Shown: positions 36,246-47,011, counted from the first letter of the stretch. The stretch is DNA of 64,000 nt from Amycolatopsis benzoatilytica AK 16/65 (GCF_000383915.1 NZ_KB912942.1:5110367-5174366), one strand, 5' to 3'. Notes: a model not told the origin generated them from the sequence alone. Translations and numbers: made by a program.

Positions 36246-37075
36246 CGATCGGAATCTGGACCTTCGCCTTCGACGGCAACGACGCCGGCGCGGTCCGGGC
36301 CGCCGCGGCCGAGGCCGAATCTCTGGGCTACGCCGCACTGTGGTTCGGCGAATACCGGGGCCGCGAGGCCTTCACCCACGCTTCGCTTCTGCTCAACGCG
36401 ACGACTCAGCTGACCGTCGGAACCGGGATCGCCCGGTTTTCCGAACGCTCCCCGATCGCCGCCGAAGCCGCCGGACGCACCCTGAACGAAGCCCACCCGT
36501 GCCGATTCGTCCTCGGCCTGGGCGGCCATCTCCCCGGCGGCGCGCGCACGACGATGCGGGAATATCTCGACGCTATGGACGCCGTGGACCTCGCCGTCTC
36601 CGGCGAGTTCCGGCCGCGCCGGCTGCTTGCCGCGCTCGGGCCGAAGATGCTGGAACTGGCGGCAGAACGGACCGACGGTGCACACCCGTATTTCGTGCCG
36701 CCCGAACACACGGCGTTCGCGCGGGAGACGATGGGCCCAGGCGCGTACCTGGCAGTCGAACAGGCGGTCGTCCTTGACTCGGATCCCCTGCGAGCCAAGC
36801 GCATTGCCCGCGAGCATGTCGCGCAATACGTAGAGTTGGCCCCGCACCAGCGCGCGAACCTGCGCCGTCTCGGGTACTCCGACGACGATCTGGCCGGCGG
36901 CGGCAGCGACCGGCTCGTCGACGCGATCGTGGCTTATCGCGACGAGGAAGAGGTCGCGGGAAGGATCCGCGCACATCTTGAGGCGGGGGCCGACCAGGTG
37001 TGCGTCCAGGTACTGAGCGCCGGCCCGGAGATTCCGGTGGAGGGCTGGCGGCGGCTCGCACCGTTGGTGCGGTGA
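36242..37075 (+). CDS. LLM-class F420-dependent oxidoreductase
   Basis: 277 residues. The TIM-barrel luciferase-like fold is shown by AAEAESLGYAALWFGEYRGREAF, LTVGTGIARF, RFVLGLGGHLPGG and LAALGPKMLELAAERTDGAHPYFVPPEHTA. It fits the TIGR03620 group, which uses reduced F420 rather than flavin; cofC at 3 kb shows the organism makes F420. It overlaps the end of a decayed paralogue (ATGA) and lies under the presumed control of the divergent TetR gene. The substrate is unknown; relatives reduce or oxidise diverse xenobiotics. Confidence 0.85.
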   Translation: MTIGIWTFAFDGNDAGAVRAAAAEAESLGYAALWFGEYRGREAFTHASLLLNATTQLTVGTGIARFSERSPIAAEAAGRTLNEAHPCRFVLGLGGHLPGGARTTMREYLDAMDAVDLAVSGEFRPRRLLAALGPKMLELAAERTDGAHPYFVPPEHTAFARETMGPGAYLAVEQAVVLDSDPLRAKRIAREHVAQYVELAPHQRANLRRLGYSDDDLAGGGSDRLVDAIVAYRDEEEVAGRIRAHLEAGADQVCVQVLSAGPEIPVEGWRRLAPLVR

Positions 37076-37736
37076 TCTTCGCTTGGTCGCGCTCGGCCCG
37101 CGCGGAGATGGCCCGGGCTGCTGAACCGCATGGAGTTGACCTTGGAGCTGCCGTCCGTGGAACGGCTTCATCCGCCCGGGGATCGGGAGCGTCCGGCTAC
37201 GGTCCCCGGACAGCCGCGGTTCGGGCCGCGGTTCGGGTCGCAGTTTTGGCCGCCTTCCGCCGCCGGGTTCCAGCCGCCGGGTTACGAGCCTTCGACTGGC
37301 CGACGCCTGGTGCGTTTCCCGCCCTGGGTCGATCGGCGGTTGCCTACAGCTTCCGTGCCGATGCTGGAAAACAGAGTTCACCGAGAAACGCCCGGTGCCA
37401 GCCAAAACCTTCGACTCGCCGGACGCGCGCACCCCCGCACCCGTCCCTTCTTGACGGCGATGTCGCCAATTTCCGGCTACGCGCCCTCCGGCTCTCTTGG
37501 CCGCGCCAGCACAACGCCTCCCGCGGACCCTTGACGGCGATGCCAGGCGCCGCCGTGGACAACGCACGACGACCGCCCTCGTCGTGCGCTAAAGTCGTGT
37601 CCGCGCGGCAGGGGCCGCATCCTGTCCGCGGAAAGGGCTGAGCCCACCCCCGTACCACCAGTTGCCGAGCGCTCTCCTTCTTCCCTGCCCGGTGCCAGCG
37701 GACCACGGGCGCGCCAGGGAAGAAAGGACTCCTGCG
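37076..37736. other. 0.66-kb stretch without a supported gene
   Basis: A Pro-rich frame at 37130–37534 has no family resemblance. Short direct repeats are visible: GGTTCGGGCCGC/GGTTCGGGTCGC near 37217–37240 and CTTGACGGCGATG near 37450 and 37530. The promoter of the ankyrin gene should lie close to 37700. Confidence 0.45.
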
Positions 37737-39083
37737 ATGTCTGCCCTGCCCGCGAAACCCGACCTCGGCCAGCTCCGCAAGCAAGCCAAAGACCTCGCCC
37801 GCGCAGACGGCATCGCCCTGTCCGAAGCGCAGTTCCGTCTCGCCCGTCGCTACGGATTTCCCAGCTGGCCACAGCTTCAGTCGTACGTCCGCCGGATCAC
37901 CGAGTACGGACCCGGCCTCCAGCACGCCTATCACCAAGACGTCGAGTACTACCGCGGCCGGGCCGACGGGCTCCTCGCATCCGCCGAAGACGGCACCCCG
38001 CACGCATGCGAGGCATTCGCCCGGCACGAACAACCGCTCACGCGCACTGGCGCGTCGACGGTCATCGCGAGAGAGCACGGCTTCCGGACTTGGCGCGCGC
38101 TGCAGGCCCACGTGAAGGAGTTGCCAAAAAACGGCGAACCGTTCGCCCGGGCATATCAACTGATAGAAGCCGGGGACACAGCGGCGCTATCAACATTGCT
38201 GAACGAAGCTCCCCATCTAGTCTACGCGCGCGGTACCAACGGCAACGATCTTTTGGGGATGGCGTCCGCGACCCAAGACGAGGGCCTGGTCCGACTTCTG
38301 TTGGCCCGCGGAGCCGACCCCTCGCGGGCCAACGCGCACGGGTGGACCGCGCTGCACCAGTGCGCATACAGCGATTTGCCGAAAATCGCCGAGATCCTCA
38401 TCGAAGCCGGCGCACCGCTGGATGTCCCCGGCCGAGGCGACGGCGGCACACCGCTCGTAGTGGCGTTGTTTTGGGGAAACCGCGCGGTGGCCGAAAAACT
38501 GGCAGCGCGCGAACGGTCCCCTCGCAACCTGCGCGTGGCAGCCGGCATAGGCGACGGCGCACTATTGGATGAACTTGTCGGCCCGGCTGGGACTCTTTCC
38601 CCGAACGCCGGAGCACACCGTGGGTTCTACCGGCCGCACAGCGGTTTCCCGCGCTGGCGACCGACGACCGATCCGGCCGAGATCCTCGACGAGTCCTTGG
38701 CTTGGGCCGCCCGCAACGACCAAGTGGACGCACTGCGGACGTTGGCGGCCCGCGGAGCGAACCTGAACGCGGATGTCTACCGCGGCACCGCTCTCACCTG
38801 GGCCGCGGCGCGTGGCCATTCAGCGGCGACCGAAACCTTGCTGTCGCTCGGCGCGGACGTCAACCACATCGGCACCTTCGGCGGTCCAGGCCACGGCGTC
38901 GGCATCACGGCGCTGCATCTGGCGGCCCAATCCGAGCACTTGGACGTCATCGAGATCCTCGTGTCCGCCGGCGCGGACCTCACCGCGCGCGACGCTCTCT
39001 GGGACAGCACACCTGAAGGTTGGGCAGAAGCGTGCGACAGCCCCGCGGCCAAGGAACTGCTGCACCGGCTCGGTCGCCGCTGA
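37737..39083 (+). CDS. Ankyrin-repeat protein
   Basis: 448 residues from ATG at 37737 with AAAGGA upstream. The N-terminal 120 residues are a conserved helical part (KPDLGQLRKQAKDLARA … FRLARRYGFPSWPQLQSYV) found in a group of bacterial ankyrin proteins. From about 145 onward ankyrin units follow (GLVRLLLARGADPSRANAHGWTALHQCA; GTALTWAAARGHSAATETLLSLGADVNHIG; GITALHLAAQSEHLDVIEILVSAGADLTARD). No signal peptide or membrane span is present. It is likely a cytosolic protein-interaction scaffold; function unknown. No partner gene is obvious, and a double SnoaL-like gene follows 95 bases later on the same strand. Confidence 0.85.
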   Translation: MSALPAKPDLGQLRKQAKDLARADGIALSEAQFRLARRYGFPSWPQLQSYVRRITEYGPGLQHAYHQDVEYYRGRADGLLASAEDGTPHACEAFARHEQPLTRTGASTVIAREHGFRTWRALQAHVKELPKNGEPFARAYQLIEAGDTAALSTLLNEAPHLVYARGTNGNDLLGMASATQDEGLVRLLLARGADPSRANAHGWTALHQCAYSDLPKIAEILIEAGAPLDVPGRGDGGTPLVVALFWGNRAVAEKLAARERSPRNLRVAAGIGDGALLDELVGPAGTLSPNAGAHRGFYRPHSGFPRWRPTTDPAEILDESLAWAARNDQVDALRTLAARGANLNADVYRGTALTWAAARGHSAATETLLSLGADVNHIGTFGGPGHGVGITALHLAAQSEHLDVIEILVSAGADLTARDALWDSTPEGWAEACDSPAAKELLHRLGRR

Positions 39084-39178
39084 CTGGCGACGCCTCGTGG
39101 ACAACCGGAGTGGTCAGTCCGTATCTTTCTCCTTAGCGGACTTCCCACTCCGTTTTGCCTACGCTTCGGGAGGACTCC

Positions 39179-40072
39179 ATGACCACCCCGCGCGACCTGT
39201 TCGACCAGCTCCTCCGCGGAATCACCGAGGGCCGGTTCGCCGACCTGGCGCAGCTCTACACCGAAGACACCGTCGTGGAACACCCCACCGCAGTCCCCCG
39301 GCCAACCCGGCTGGAAGGCCGAGCCGCGCTGCATGCGCGATTCGGCAGCGCCCCCAGCCAGGCCATTCGCATCAAGGCCCACGACGTCACCGTCCACGAA
39401 ACCGCCGACCCGGAGGTGATCGTCGCCGAATACCGGTACACGACGGAGTCGCTTCGCGCCGGCCGGACGACCGAATCGGCGAACATCCAGGTCCTCCGCG
39501 CCCGGGACGGGCTCCTGGCCCATACCCGCGACTACCACGACTACCTGCAATTAGCCCTCGCCCAGGACGCGACCGCAGGGTTGCCAGCTGCCTACCAGAA
39601 CGCGCCCGCCTACGACCTGCGCCCGGCCGCGCCTCGTCCGGAACTCTCCCCGCCGGACAGCAGGGAAGGCGTGTTCCAACGGCTCGTCTTCGGCGTCGCT
39701 GACCGACAGTGGTCGGACCTGCCCGATCTCTACGCGGCTAAAACCGACGTCCGCCACCCGTTCCTGCCTGACTCCCCGGTCCTGCGCACCCGCGACGATC
39801 TGCGCGCCCACTTCTCCGCCGCTGCCGCGTCCGCGCTACGGATCGAAGTGACCGATCTGGTGCTGCACCTGGGCACCGATCCAGAAGTGATCATCGGCGA
39901 GTCGACGTATCTGGGCGAAACCGGAATTGGCACACCATTCCAGATCAATAACATCTTCGCGATGCGCGTCCGCGACGGGCACATCGTGGAGTCCCGCGAC
40001 TATGGCGACCACCTCGCGCTGGCCGCCGCCACCGGTCGACTTCCGGAGCTGCTCGCCGGTGTTGGCGAATAG
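39179..40072 (+). CDS. Tandem SnoaL-like (NTF2-fold) protein
   Basis: 297 residues from ATG at 39179 behind GGAGGACTCC. Two related halves, about 1–135 and 150–297, each read DLFDQLLRGITEGRFADLAQLYTEDTVVEHP-like, then a DPEVI(V/I)(A/G)E strand, then a closing RDY-x-D segment. This is a duplicated SnoaL/NTF2 cup. Members include polyketide cyclases, ketosteroid isomerases and many uncharacterised proteins. Both cups keep Asp/His-like polar residues, but I cannot assign a reaction. Confidence 0.8.
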   Translation: MTTPRDLFDQLLRGITEGRFADLAQLYTEDTVVEHPTAVPRPTRLEGRAALHARFGSAPSQAIRIKAHDVTVHETADPEVIVAEYRYTTESLRAGRTTESANIQVLRARDGLLAHTRDYHDYLQLALAQDATAGLPAAYQNAPAYDLRPAAPRPELSPPDSREGVFQRLVFGVADRQWSDLPDLYAAKTDVRHPFLPDSPVLRTRDDLRAHFSAAAASALRIEVTDLVLHLGTDPEVIIGESTYLGETGIGTPFQINNIFAMRVRDGHIVESRDYGDHLALAAATGRLPELLAGVGE

Positions 40073-40187
40073 CGGCGACCCGTTGCAGCGCCGCCGCCCG
40101 GTCTCCCCTTCGGCAGCTGCAACGCCCTCTTCGCCTTTCGCCATTATTCGGCAAGACACTTCGACCAGCGAAAATGCCCCAGTCGCG

Positions 40188-41225
40188 CTAACTTCCGGCC
40201 CCGTCTGCCGCGATGCCGTCGTCTCCGCCACGCCCCTCGACAACTCCCGCCAACGCCGAGGCCACCAACGCGACTGCTCGGTCCCCGTCGTCCACCAGCC
40301 CGCGCAGAACGTCCAGCGCAAGAGTCCCCGGCAGCTCGGCGAGCGCCTGCGTCAACCGGATCCGCACCGCGGAATCGTCCGGATGCGCGGCCAGCTCGTC
40401 CGCCAGGACCCGGACGATCCCGTCCGCATTCGTGGCGGCCATCTCGCTCAAGACCTCTGCCGCCTCGACATCGCTTCGCCCCGAAACGACCAACTCGACC
40501 AGCGTCGGCACCGCGTCCGCCGAACCACGCGCCCCTAACGCGAGCGCCGCGTAGCGACGAACGGTCGCGTCCGAATCGGATAGTGCGGCCGTCAGCACCG
40601 CCGTCGCGTCCTCACCCGGCATTTCGATGACCGCCAGGATCGCGCGGCGCCGGATGTCCGGGTCCTCCGATCGCATGCCAGAAGCCACGCTTGCCACACC
40701 ATCGCCGTCCGCCCGGGCGAGCGCCCAGCGCAAGGCGCCCGCGACATTCGGATCGGATTCGGCGAGGACCGCCCTGGCCAGGACTTCCGCGGGCACCGGC
40801 AGCTCGTCGGCCGGAGCCAGGACGGTCTGTTGCCGGCGCGCGGCACCAGGCGAACCCAGTCCGCGCAGAAGCTCGACGATGCGCAGGGCTCCCTCCCAGC
40901 CAGAGGGAGCCGTGGCATCGACCGCGCGGAGCCGATCGAGCAACTCCTGCTCCCGCTTCAACCGGTCCTCGGTCCGCCGGATGAGGTCGCCGACCAGTTC
41001 GGCCGGCACGAACGCGGGATCTTCCAGCGCTCGTCCGATCTGGCGCAGCGACATGCCCAGCGAGCGCAGGCTCTCCACGTGGAAGATCCGGCGGATGTCC
41101 GCCGCGGAGTACTCGCGGTAGCCGCCGACGGTGCGCCCGGTCGGCCGCACCAGCCCGAGGGTGTCGTAATGCCGGAGCATCCGAGTGCTCACCCCCGAGC
41201 GGCGCGCGACCTCACCGATCAGCAC
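40188..41225 (-). CDS. MerR-family regulator fused to HEAT repeats
   Basis: 345 residues from GTG at 41225. Residues 1–70 are a MerR winged helix (MLIGEVARRSGVSTRMLRHYDTLGLVRPTGRTVGGYREY). About 70–110 form the usual coiled-coil dimer helix. From about 125 to 335, instead of a small effector domain, there is a run of HEAT-like helical repeats (DPDIRRRAILAVIEMPGEDATAV; DATVRRYAALALGARGSADAVPTLVEL). It overlaps by seven bases a second HEAT-repeat gene upstream, so the two should be made together and may interact. The signal is unknown. Confidence 0.85.
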   Translation of the reverse strand: MLIGEVARRSGVSTRMLRHYDTLGLVRPTGRTVGGYREYSAADIRRIFHVESLRSLGMSLRQIGRALEDPAFVPAELVGDLIRRTEDRLKREQELLDRLRAVDATAPSGWEGALRIVELLRGLGSPGAARRQQTVLAPADELPVPAEVLARAVLAESDPNVAGALRWALARADGDGVASVASGMRSEDPDIRRRAILAVIEMPGEDATAVLTAALSDSDATVRRYAALALGARGSADAVPTLVELVVSGRSDVEAAEVLSEMAATNADGIVRVLADELAAHPDDSAVRIRLTQALAELPGTLALDVLRGLVDDGDRAVALVASALAGVVEGRGGDDGIAADGAGS

Positions 41226-41899
41226 GCGACCTCCCGCGCCCGCTCCGGACCGAGCGCGACGATCCGTTTCGCCTCGTCCACTGCCTGGTCGAACCCCGTG
41301 TCCGGGTCAAGCAGCAGCCGCTCGGTGACGGCTGCGTGCTCGTGTACCTCAGGGTCGGCGTGCGCTTGACCCGCTGCCAGCACCGGCTCGATCACCGGTC
41401 CGAGCGCGACGAGCGCCCGGCTGAGACTCAGCCGCACCGTCCGGTCGCCGCGGCCGAATTGAGTCGCCAGTTCCGCGGCGAGCCCGGCTTTGGCCTCGTC
41501 GGGCGCGAGGATGACCGCCGCGCGCCAGGCGCTTCGCGCGACCTCGTCGTCCACGTCGCGAAGCAGCGATCGGGTGATCGCCGGCCACGCGCTCCGGTCG
41601 CCGATTTTCGACAACGTATGCAATGCCTGGCTCCGGGCCTGCGCCACGGCCGACTGCAGGTCCGCGATCAACCGCGGGACTGTGACCGTCGCCGGGAACC
41701 GGGTCAATGCCCAGGTCAACATGTCGCGGACGTAGAAGTCCGGTTCGACCGCGCACCGGCCGACCAGGACATCGACGAAACCGGCGTCGTCCGGGCGCGT
41801 CCCGACCGCCAGCGCGGCTTGCAGACGAATCGACGAGTTCTCGGCGCCCAACGCTTCGATCAGCGGCTGGTACTGGGGATTCTCCTGTGTCGAGTTCAT
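41219..41899 (-). CDS. HEAT-repeat protein
   Basis: 226 residues from ATG at 41899, five bases after GGAGGTGA. About five HEAT-like units are visible (SSIRLQAALAVGTRPDDAGFVDVLV; ARSQALHTLSKIGDRSAWPAITRSLL; DEVARSAWRAAVILAPDEAKAGLAAELA). No signal peptide or catalytic motif is present. It is the first gene of a two-gene unit with the MerR–HEAT fusion and resembles that fusion's C-terminal part. It may be an antagonist or co-sensor; this is inference. Confidence 0.8.
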   Translation of the reverse strand: MNSTQENPQYQPLIEALGAENSSIRLQAALAVGTRPDDAGFVDVLVGRCAVEPDFYVRDMLTWALTRFPATVTVPRLIADLQSAVAQARSQALHTLSKIGDRSAWPAITRSLLRDVDDEVARSAWRAAVILAPDEAKAGLAAELATQFGRGDRTVRLSLSRALVALGPVIEPVLAAGQAHADPEVHEHAAVTERLLLDPDTGFDQAVDEAKRIVALGPERAREVAC

Positions 41900-42307
41900 C
41901 GAGATCACCTCCGCCGACCAGTCAAGACCTTGTCACGATGTCAAGGTCAAGCCCGACCGGCAAACGGGCGGCGAACCCCTGGTCAGGCCGGACGCGATCC
42001 GCGCCGGCCGCGACTCGCACGAGCGGGCACGGCTCGTCCGATGCGTGCCATTGCGGGCGTCGCCGTCTTTCGGCAACGCTCCCGGCAGACGAGGCTCGGG
42101 CGTTCCCGCGAAAACCTCGGCAACCGTCACCCGCGAATCACCCCAGAAACGCCCGGGCTGCGCACGCGGCCTCGCCGGCAGGGTCTCGCCGCGCGCGCCC
42201 GGTTGAGAGTCCTTGACCTGCCTTGTTGTTTCATCTGGTTTTCATCAACCGTCGTTAGCGTGCGGGCAGCGGCGGTTGCCCCGCGGAGGCGGCGCGGAAA
42301 GGAAACG
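41900..42307. other. Divergent spacer between HEAT and signal-peptidase-like genes
   Basis: No gene is seen. AT-richer DNA at 42215–42260 (CTTGTTGTTTCATCTGGTTTTCATC) probably contains the promoter of the lipoprotein gene. A GTTGCC-N7-GGCGGC element near 42275 is a possible degenerate copy of the 19-bp repeat. Confidence 0.4.
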
Positions 42308-42904
42308 ATGGTCCAGCAGGTTTCAGGGGATGTGCGGCCGCGTCCAGGTTCCGCGCCGTCCGGGTGCGTGTCCGGGCTGATGGCGATGATCCTGCTCGCT
42401 GGCTGCGGGGACGGCAGAATCCTGGGGACGCCAACTGCAGATCCGACTGCAACGGAGAGTGTGGCCGTAACGGGGGCGTCGATGCTGCCGACGCTCCACG
42501 CCGGAGAAAACGTCACGTTTCGGTCGCTCAAAGCCGGAACATACAGCGCCCGCCCTGGGGACATCATCCTCTTCAGCCCACCGACAACGTGGGCAGCAGG
42601 CGATCGGCAGCGATTGATCGACCGGGTGATCGCGGTCAGCGGCCAGACCGTGGCGTGCTGTGACTCGCAGGGCCGCTTGCTGATCGACGGCAAGCCGCTG
42701 GACGAGACGTATCTCCACGGGAAGCAGAGCGATCTCCAGGACCACCCGATGTCGTTCGGCCCGGTCGTCATCCCGCCAGGCCGCCTGTGGGCGATGGGCG
42801 ACAACCGCAACGACGCTGCGGATTCGCGCTTTCGGGGCGGCGGCGGGGTGTCCGGCACGGTTCCCGTGGAGAACGTCATCGGGGTGCTGGACCCGCCACG
42901 GTAG
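42308..42904 (+). CDS. Signal peptidase I-like (S26) lipoprotein, catalytic Lys missing
   Basis: 198 residues from ATG at 42308 with AAAGGA upstream. The S26 fold is clear: box B GASMLPTL with Ser59, box C PGDIILFSPP, box D-like RVIAVSGQTV, and box E PPGRLWAMGDNRNDAADSR. At the position of the general-base lysine (normally KR-V-I) the sequence is LIDRV, with Asp105. The N-terminus has a lipobox LAGC (Cys33) instead of a simple membrane anchor. It may be inactive, use another base, or serve as a binding protein. It stands alone, unlike housekeeping lepB. Confidence 0.82.
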   Translation: MVQQVSGDVRPRPGSAPSGCVSGLMAMILLAGCGDGRILGTPTADPTATESVAVTGASMLPTLHAGENVTFRSLKAGTYSARPGDIILFSPPTTWAAGDRQRLIDRVIAVSGQTVACCDSQGRLLIDGKPLDETYLHGKQSDLQDHPMSFGPVVIPPGRLWAMGDNRNDAADSRFRGGGGVSGTVPVENVIGVLDPPR

Positions 42905-43043
42905 GCGTCCAGCCGCCACGGATTTCAGATCGATTTCGGCCGCCCTCGTCCAGCCCAGCCTGCAACTTCAGCGAGAACGAACAAACCGGGTGCCAAGATC
43001 AGGGAGAAGGTGACCTCGATCCAGCGAACCTGCCGCTCCCCGG

Positions 43044-43310
43044 CTACGGTTTCCCCGGCAAATCGAACTCCCCGTCGCGGACCCCGCGGGAAAACGCGTC
43101 CCATTCCGACGGCGTGAACACCAGCACCGCCCCGTCCGGATCGGTCGGCTGCCGGATCGCGACGTAGGTGACCCCGTCCGAATGCGGCACGAACGCGTAC
43201 TCCGCGCAGTGCTCGAGGGCCGCACCCGCCGGCTCGGCGCGGACCCAGGTCGCGTCAGCCAAATCGAGTTCGTGCCGGATGTGTGCTTTGTCGTCGGTCG
43301 CCCCGCTCAT
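43044..43310 (-). CDS. DUF397-domain protein
   Basis: 88 residues from ATG at 43310. The segment ATWVRAEPAGAALEHCAEYAFVPHSDGVTYVAIRQPTDPDGAVLVFTPSEWDAFSRGVRDGEFD is the DUF397 pattern, small actinobacterial proteins usually paired with an XRE-family regulator. No such partner is adjacent here. GTATGAC-like spacing upstream gives no strong ribosome-binding site. Function unknown; relatives of these pairs influence development and antibiotic production. Confidence 0.82.
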   Translation of the reverse strand: MSGATDDKAHIRHELDLADATWVRAEPAGAALEHCAEYAFVPHSDGVTYVAIRQPTDPDGAVLVFTPSEWDAFSRGVRDGEFDLPGKP

Positions 43311-43354
43311 CGGACCAGCGTAGGCCGCCGGACGGCCAAACGCCGGGAGACAGC

Positions 43355-43395
43355 ACGAGGCCCCGCCGTCCGAACCAGGGACGACGGGGCCTCGC
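43355..43395. terminator. Terminator after ilvC
   Basis: CGAGGCCCCGCCGTC pairs with GACGACGGGGCCTCG (one mismatch). It lies about 30 bases past the ilvC stop and upstream of the DUF397 gene. Confidence 0.78.
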
Positions 43396-43424
43396 GGCAA
43401 AAAGACTCGCGGATCGGGAAACCG

Positions 43425-44462
<1,038 letters not shown>

Positions 44463-44480
44463 TTACACGAAATCTGTGGT

Positions 44481-44987
44481 TCAGCGGGGAGAAGCGGCGG
44501 TGATCGAGCGGGCCCCGCGGCCCACCGCGACCATGCCGGACTGGACGAGTTCGCGGATGCCGTACGGCTCCAGCATCCGCAGCAGCGCGCCGATCTTGTC
44601 CGACGTTCCGGTGGCCTCGACGGTGAGCGCCTCCGGCGAGACGTCCACCACCTTGGCGCGGAAGAGCTGGACGGTCTCGAGGACCTGGCTGCGCACGGTG
44701 GCGTCGGCGCGGACCTTGACGAGCAGCAGTTCGCGCTGCACCGCGCTGCCCGGTTCCAGCTCGACGATCTTGATCACGTTCACCAGCTTGTTGAGCTGTT
44801 TGGTCACCTGTTCGAGCGGTAGCTCTTCGACGGCGACCACGATCGTCATCCGGGACACCTCGGGGTTCTCCGTGGGCCCGACAGCAAGGGACTCGATGTT
44901 GAAGCCGCGGCGGGAGAACAGTCCGGAGACCCGGGCGAGCACGCCGGGCTTGTTCTCGACCAGCACGCTCAGCGTGTGGACGGTCAT
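44481..44987 (-). CDS. ilvN: Acetolactate synthase small (regulatory) subunit
   Basis: 168 residues. The N-terminal ACT domain [33 protein letters not shown] binds valine for feedback inhibition in this family. It is followed by the C-terminal ALS_ss_C domain ([24 protein letters not shown]). The ATG at 44987 overlaps the ilvB stop (ATGA), coupling subunit synthesis. Confidence 0.96.
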   Translation of the reverse strand: MTVHTLSVLVENKPGVLARVSGLFSRRGFNIESLAVGPTENPEVSRMTIVVAVEELPLEQVTKQLNKLVNVIKIVELEPGSAVQRELLLVKVRADATVRSQVLETVQLFRAKVVDVSPEALTVEATGTSDKIGALLRMLEPYGIRELVQSGMVAVGRGARSITAASPR

Positions 44988-46867
44988 GCTTGCTCTCCCT
45001 CCGCGGCGGCCTCGGCAGCCTCCTGCGAAACCTCGTCGTCGTCGAACAGCGGCCGGATGCCGCGGACGGCCATGATCTCGTCGTTCCCGGTGCCCGCGGC
45101 CACCATCGGCCACACCTGGGCATCCTTCCCCACGACGAAATCGATCACGACAGGACGGTCGTTGATTTCCATCGCGCGGCGGATCGTCGCGTCGACGTCC
45201 GCCTTGGTCTCGCAGCGCAGGCCCGCGCAGCCGAGCGCCTCGGCCAGCAGCGTGAAGTCCGGGATGCGGTGCTTGTGAGTGCCGAGGTCGGTGTTGGAGT
45301 ACCGCTCGGAGTAGAACAGGTTCTGCCACTGCCGGACCATGCCGAGGTTGCCGTTGTTGATCACCGCGACCTTGATCGGCGCGCCCTCGATGGCGCAGGT
45401 GGCCAGCTCCTGGTTGGTCATCTGGAAGCAGCCGTCGCCGTCGATCGCCCACACCTGCGTGCCGGGCAGGCCGAACTGTGCGCCCATCGCGGCCGGCACT
45501 GCGTAGCCCATGGTGCCGAGGCCGCCGGAGTTCAGCCAGGTGCGCGGCTTCTCGTACTTGATGAACTGCGCGGCCCACATCTGGTGCTGGCCGACGCCCG
45601 CGGTGTACACCGCGTCCGGCCCGGCCAGCTCGCCGATCCGTTCGATGACGTACTGCGGCGACAGCGAGCCGTCGTCCGGCCATTCGTAGCCGGCCGGGTA
45701 GTCCTCGCGCCAGGAGTCGAGTTGCGTCCACCAGTCGGACAGGTCGGGACGGGCGTGCTCGAACTCGGCCTTCACCGCGTCGATCAGCTCGCCGATGATC
45801 TCCTTGCAGTCGCCGACGATCGGCACGTCCGCCTTGCGGTTCTTGGAGATCTCCGCCGGGTCGATGTCCGCGTGGACGATCTTCGCCTCCGGCGCGAACG
45901 ACGACAGCTGGCCGGTGACCCGGTCGTCGAACCGGGCGCCGAGCGCGACCAGCAGGTCGGCGCGCTGCATCGACGCGACCGCGGCGACCGATCCGTGCAT
46001 GCCGGGCATGCCGACGTGCTGGCGGTGCGAGTCCGGGAACGCGCCGCGCGCCATCAGCGTGGTCGCGACCGGGATGCCGGTCAGCTCGGCCAGCGCGAGC
46101 AGCTGCTCGGACGCCTCGGCCTTGATCACGCCGCCGCCGACGTACAGCACCGGTCGCTGCGCCTTCGCGATCAGCTTCGCGGCTTCGCGGACCTGCTTGC
46201 CGTGCGGGCGCAGGGTCGGGCGGTAGCCCGGCAGGCGCAGCTCTGGCGGCCAGGAGAACGAGGTCATCTCCTGCAGCACGTCCTTGGGGATGTCGACCAG
46301 CACCGGGCCGGGCCGTCCGGTCGAGGCCAGGTGGAACGCCTCGGCGATCGCCCGCGGGATCTCCGCCGGATCGGTGACGAGGAAGTTGTGCTTGGTGATC
46401 GGCATGGTGATGCCGCAGATGTCAGCTTCCTGGAACGCGTCGGTGCCGATCAGGTTGCGCGATTGCTGCCCGGTGATCGCGACCACCGGGACCGAGTCCA
46501 TGTTGGCGTCGGCCAGCGGGGTGACCAGGTTCGTGGCGCCCGGGCCGGAGGTCGCCATGCACACGCCGACCTTGCCGGTCGCTTGCGCGTACCCAGTGGC
46601 CGCGTGCCCGGCGCCCTGCTCGTGGCGGACGAGGACGTGGCGGACCTTCGTGGAGTCCAGCAGCGGGTCGTAGGCGGGAAGGATGGTGCCACCGGGAATG
46701 CCGAACACGACTTCCGCGCCGACCGCTTCGAGCGAGCGGACGAGGGACTGCGCACCGGTGAGGCGCACCGGCGTACCGGCGGGCGGGGCCGGCTTCGGAC
46801 GGGCTCCGGGGACTCCGGGCGCGGTCGGCCCGGGTTTCGCGTCGCTCCGCGACGTGGCACTGGTCAT
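44984..46867 (-). CDS. ilvB: Acetolactate synthase large (catalytic) subunit
   Basis: 627 residues from ATG at 46867 with GAGGCAG upstream. Catalytic Glu is in [19 protein letters not shown], the FAD/middle domain is around [15 protein letters not shown], and the ThDP motif is [19 protein letters not shown]. The N-terminal 45 residues are Pro/Ala-rich and the C-terminus is an acidic [12 protein letters not shown] tail. It is the first committed enzyme of valine/leucine/isoleucine synthesis. Upstream lies a full leader-peptide attenuator (46951–47096). First gene of ilvBNC. Confidence 0.96.
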   Translation of the reverse strand: MTSATSRSDAKPGPTAPGVPGARPKPAPPAGTPVRLTGAQSLVRSLEAVGAEVVFGIPGGTILPAYDPLLDSTKVRHVLVRHEQGAGHAATGYAQATGKVGVCMATSGPGATNLVTPLADANMDSVPVVAITGQQSRNLIGTDAFQEADICGITMPITKHNFLVTDPAEIPRAIAEAFHLASTGRPGPVLVDIPKDVLQEMTSFSWPPELRLPGYRPTLRPHGKQVREAAKLIAKAQRPVLYVGGGVIKAEASEQLLALAELTGIPVATTLMARGAFPDSHRQHVGMPGMHGSVAAVASMQRADLLVALGARFDDRVTGQLSSFAPEAKIVHADIDPAEISKNRKADVPIVGDCKEIIGELIDAVKAEFEHARPDLSDWWTQLDSWREDYPAGYEWPDDGSLSPQYVIERIGELAGPDAVYTAGVGQHQMWAAQFIKYEKPRTWLNSGGLGTMGYAVPAAMGAQFGLPGTQVWAIDGDGCFQMTNQELATCAIEGAPIKVAVINNGNLGMVRQWQNLFYSERYSNTDLGTHKHRIPDFTLLAEALGCAGLRCETKADVDATIRRAMEINDRPVVIDFVVGKDAQVWPMVAAGTGNDEIMAVRGIRPLFDDDEVSQEAAEAAAEGEQA

Positions 46868-46950
46868 CGGTTCTGCCTCGTGGGTTCTCGGTGTCACTCG
46901 TTCGGGTTGTCTGGGCCGTACTTCCGGTCGGGGAACCGGTTTCACGCAAC

Positions 46951-46986
46951 AAAAAACCCTCGCCGACCGTAAGGTCGCACGAGGGT
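46951..46986 (-). terminator. Attenuator terminator in the ilvB leader
   Basis: On the minus strand ACCCTCG-x-GCGACC pairs with GGTCGG-CGAGGGT around TTAC and is followed by six U. It ends about 85 bases before the ilvB ATG. Confidence 0.85.
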
Positions 46987-47011
46987 CGCGCGTCGACGCA
47001 GCGGACTGTTC

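Noticed and set aside
42270..42290. GTTGCC-N7-GGCGGC upstream of the signal-peptidase-like gene as an eleventh repeat copy
   Set aside because: One arm deviates and no flanking consensus is shared, so it was left out of the count.
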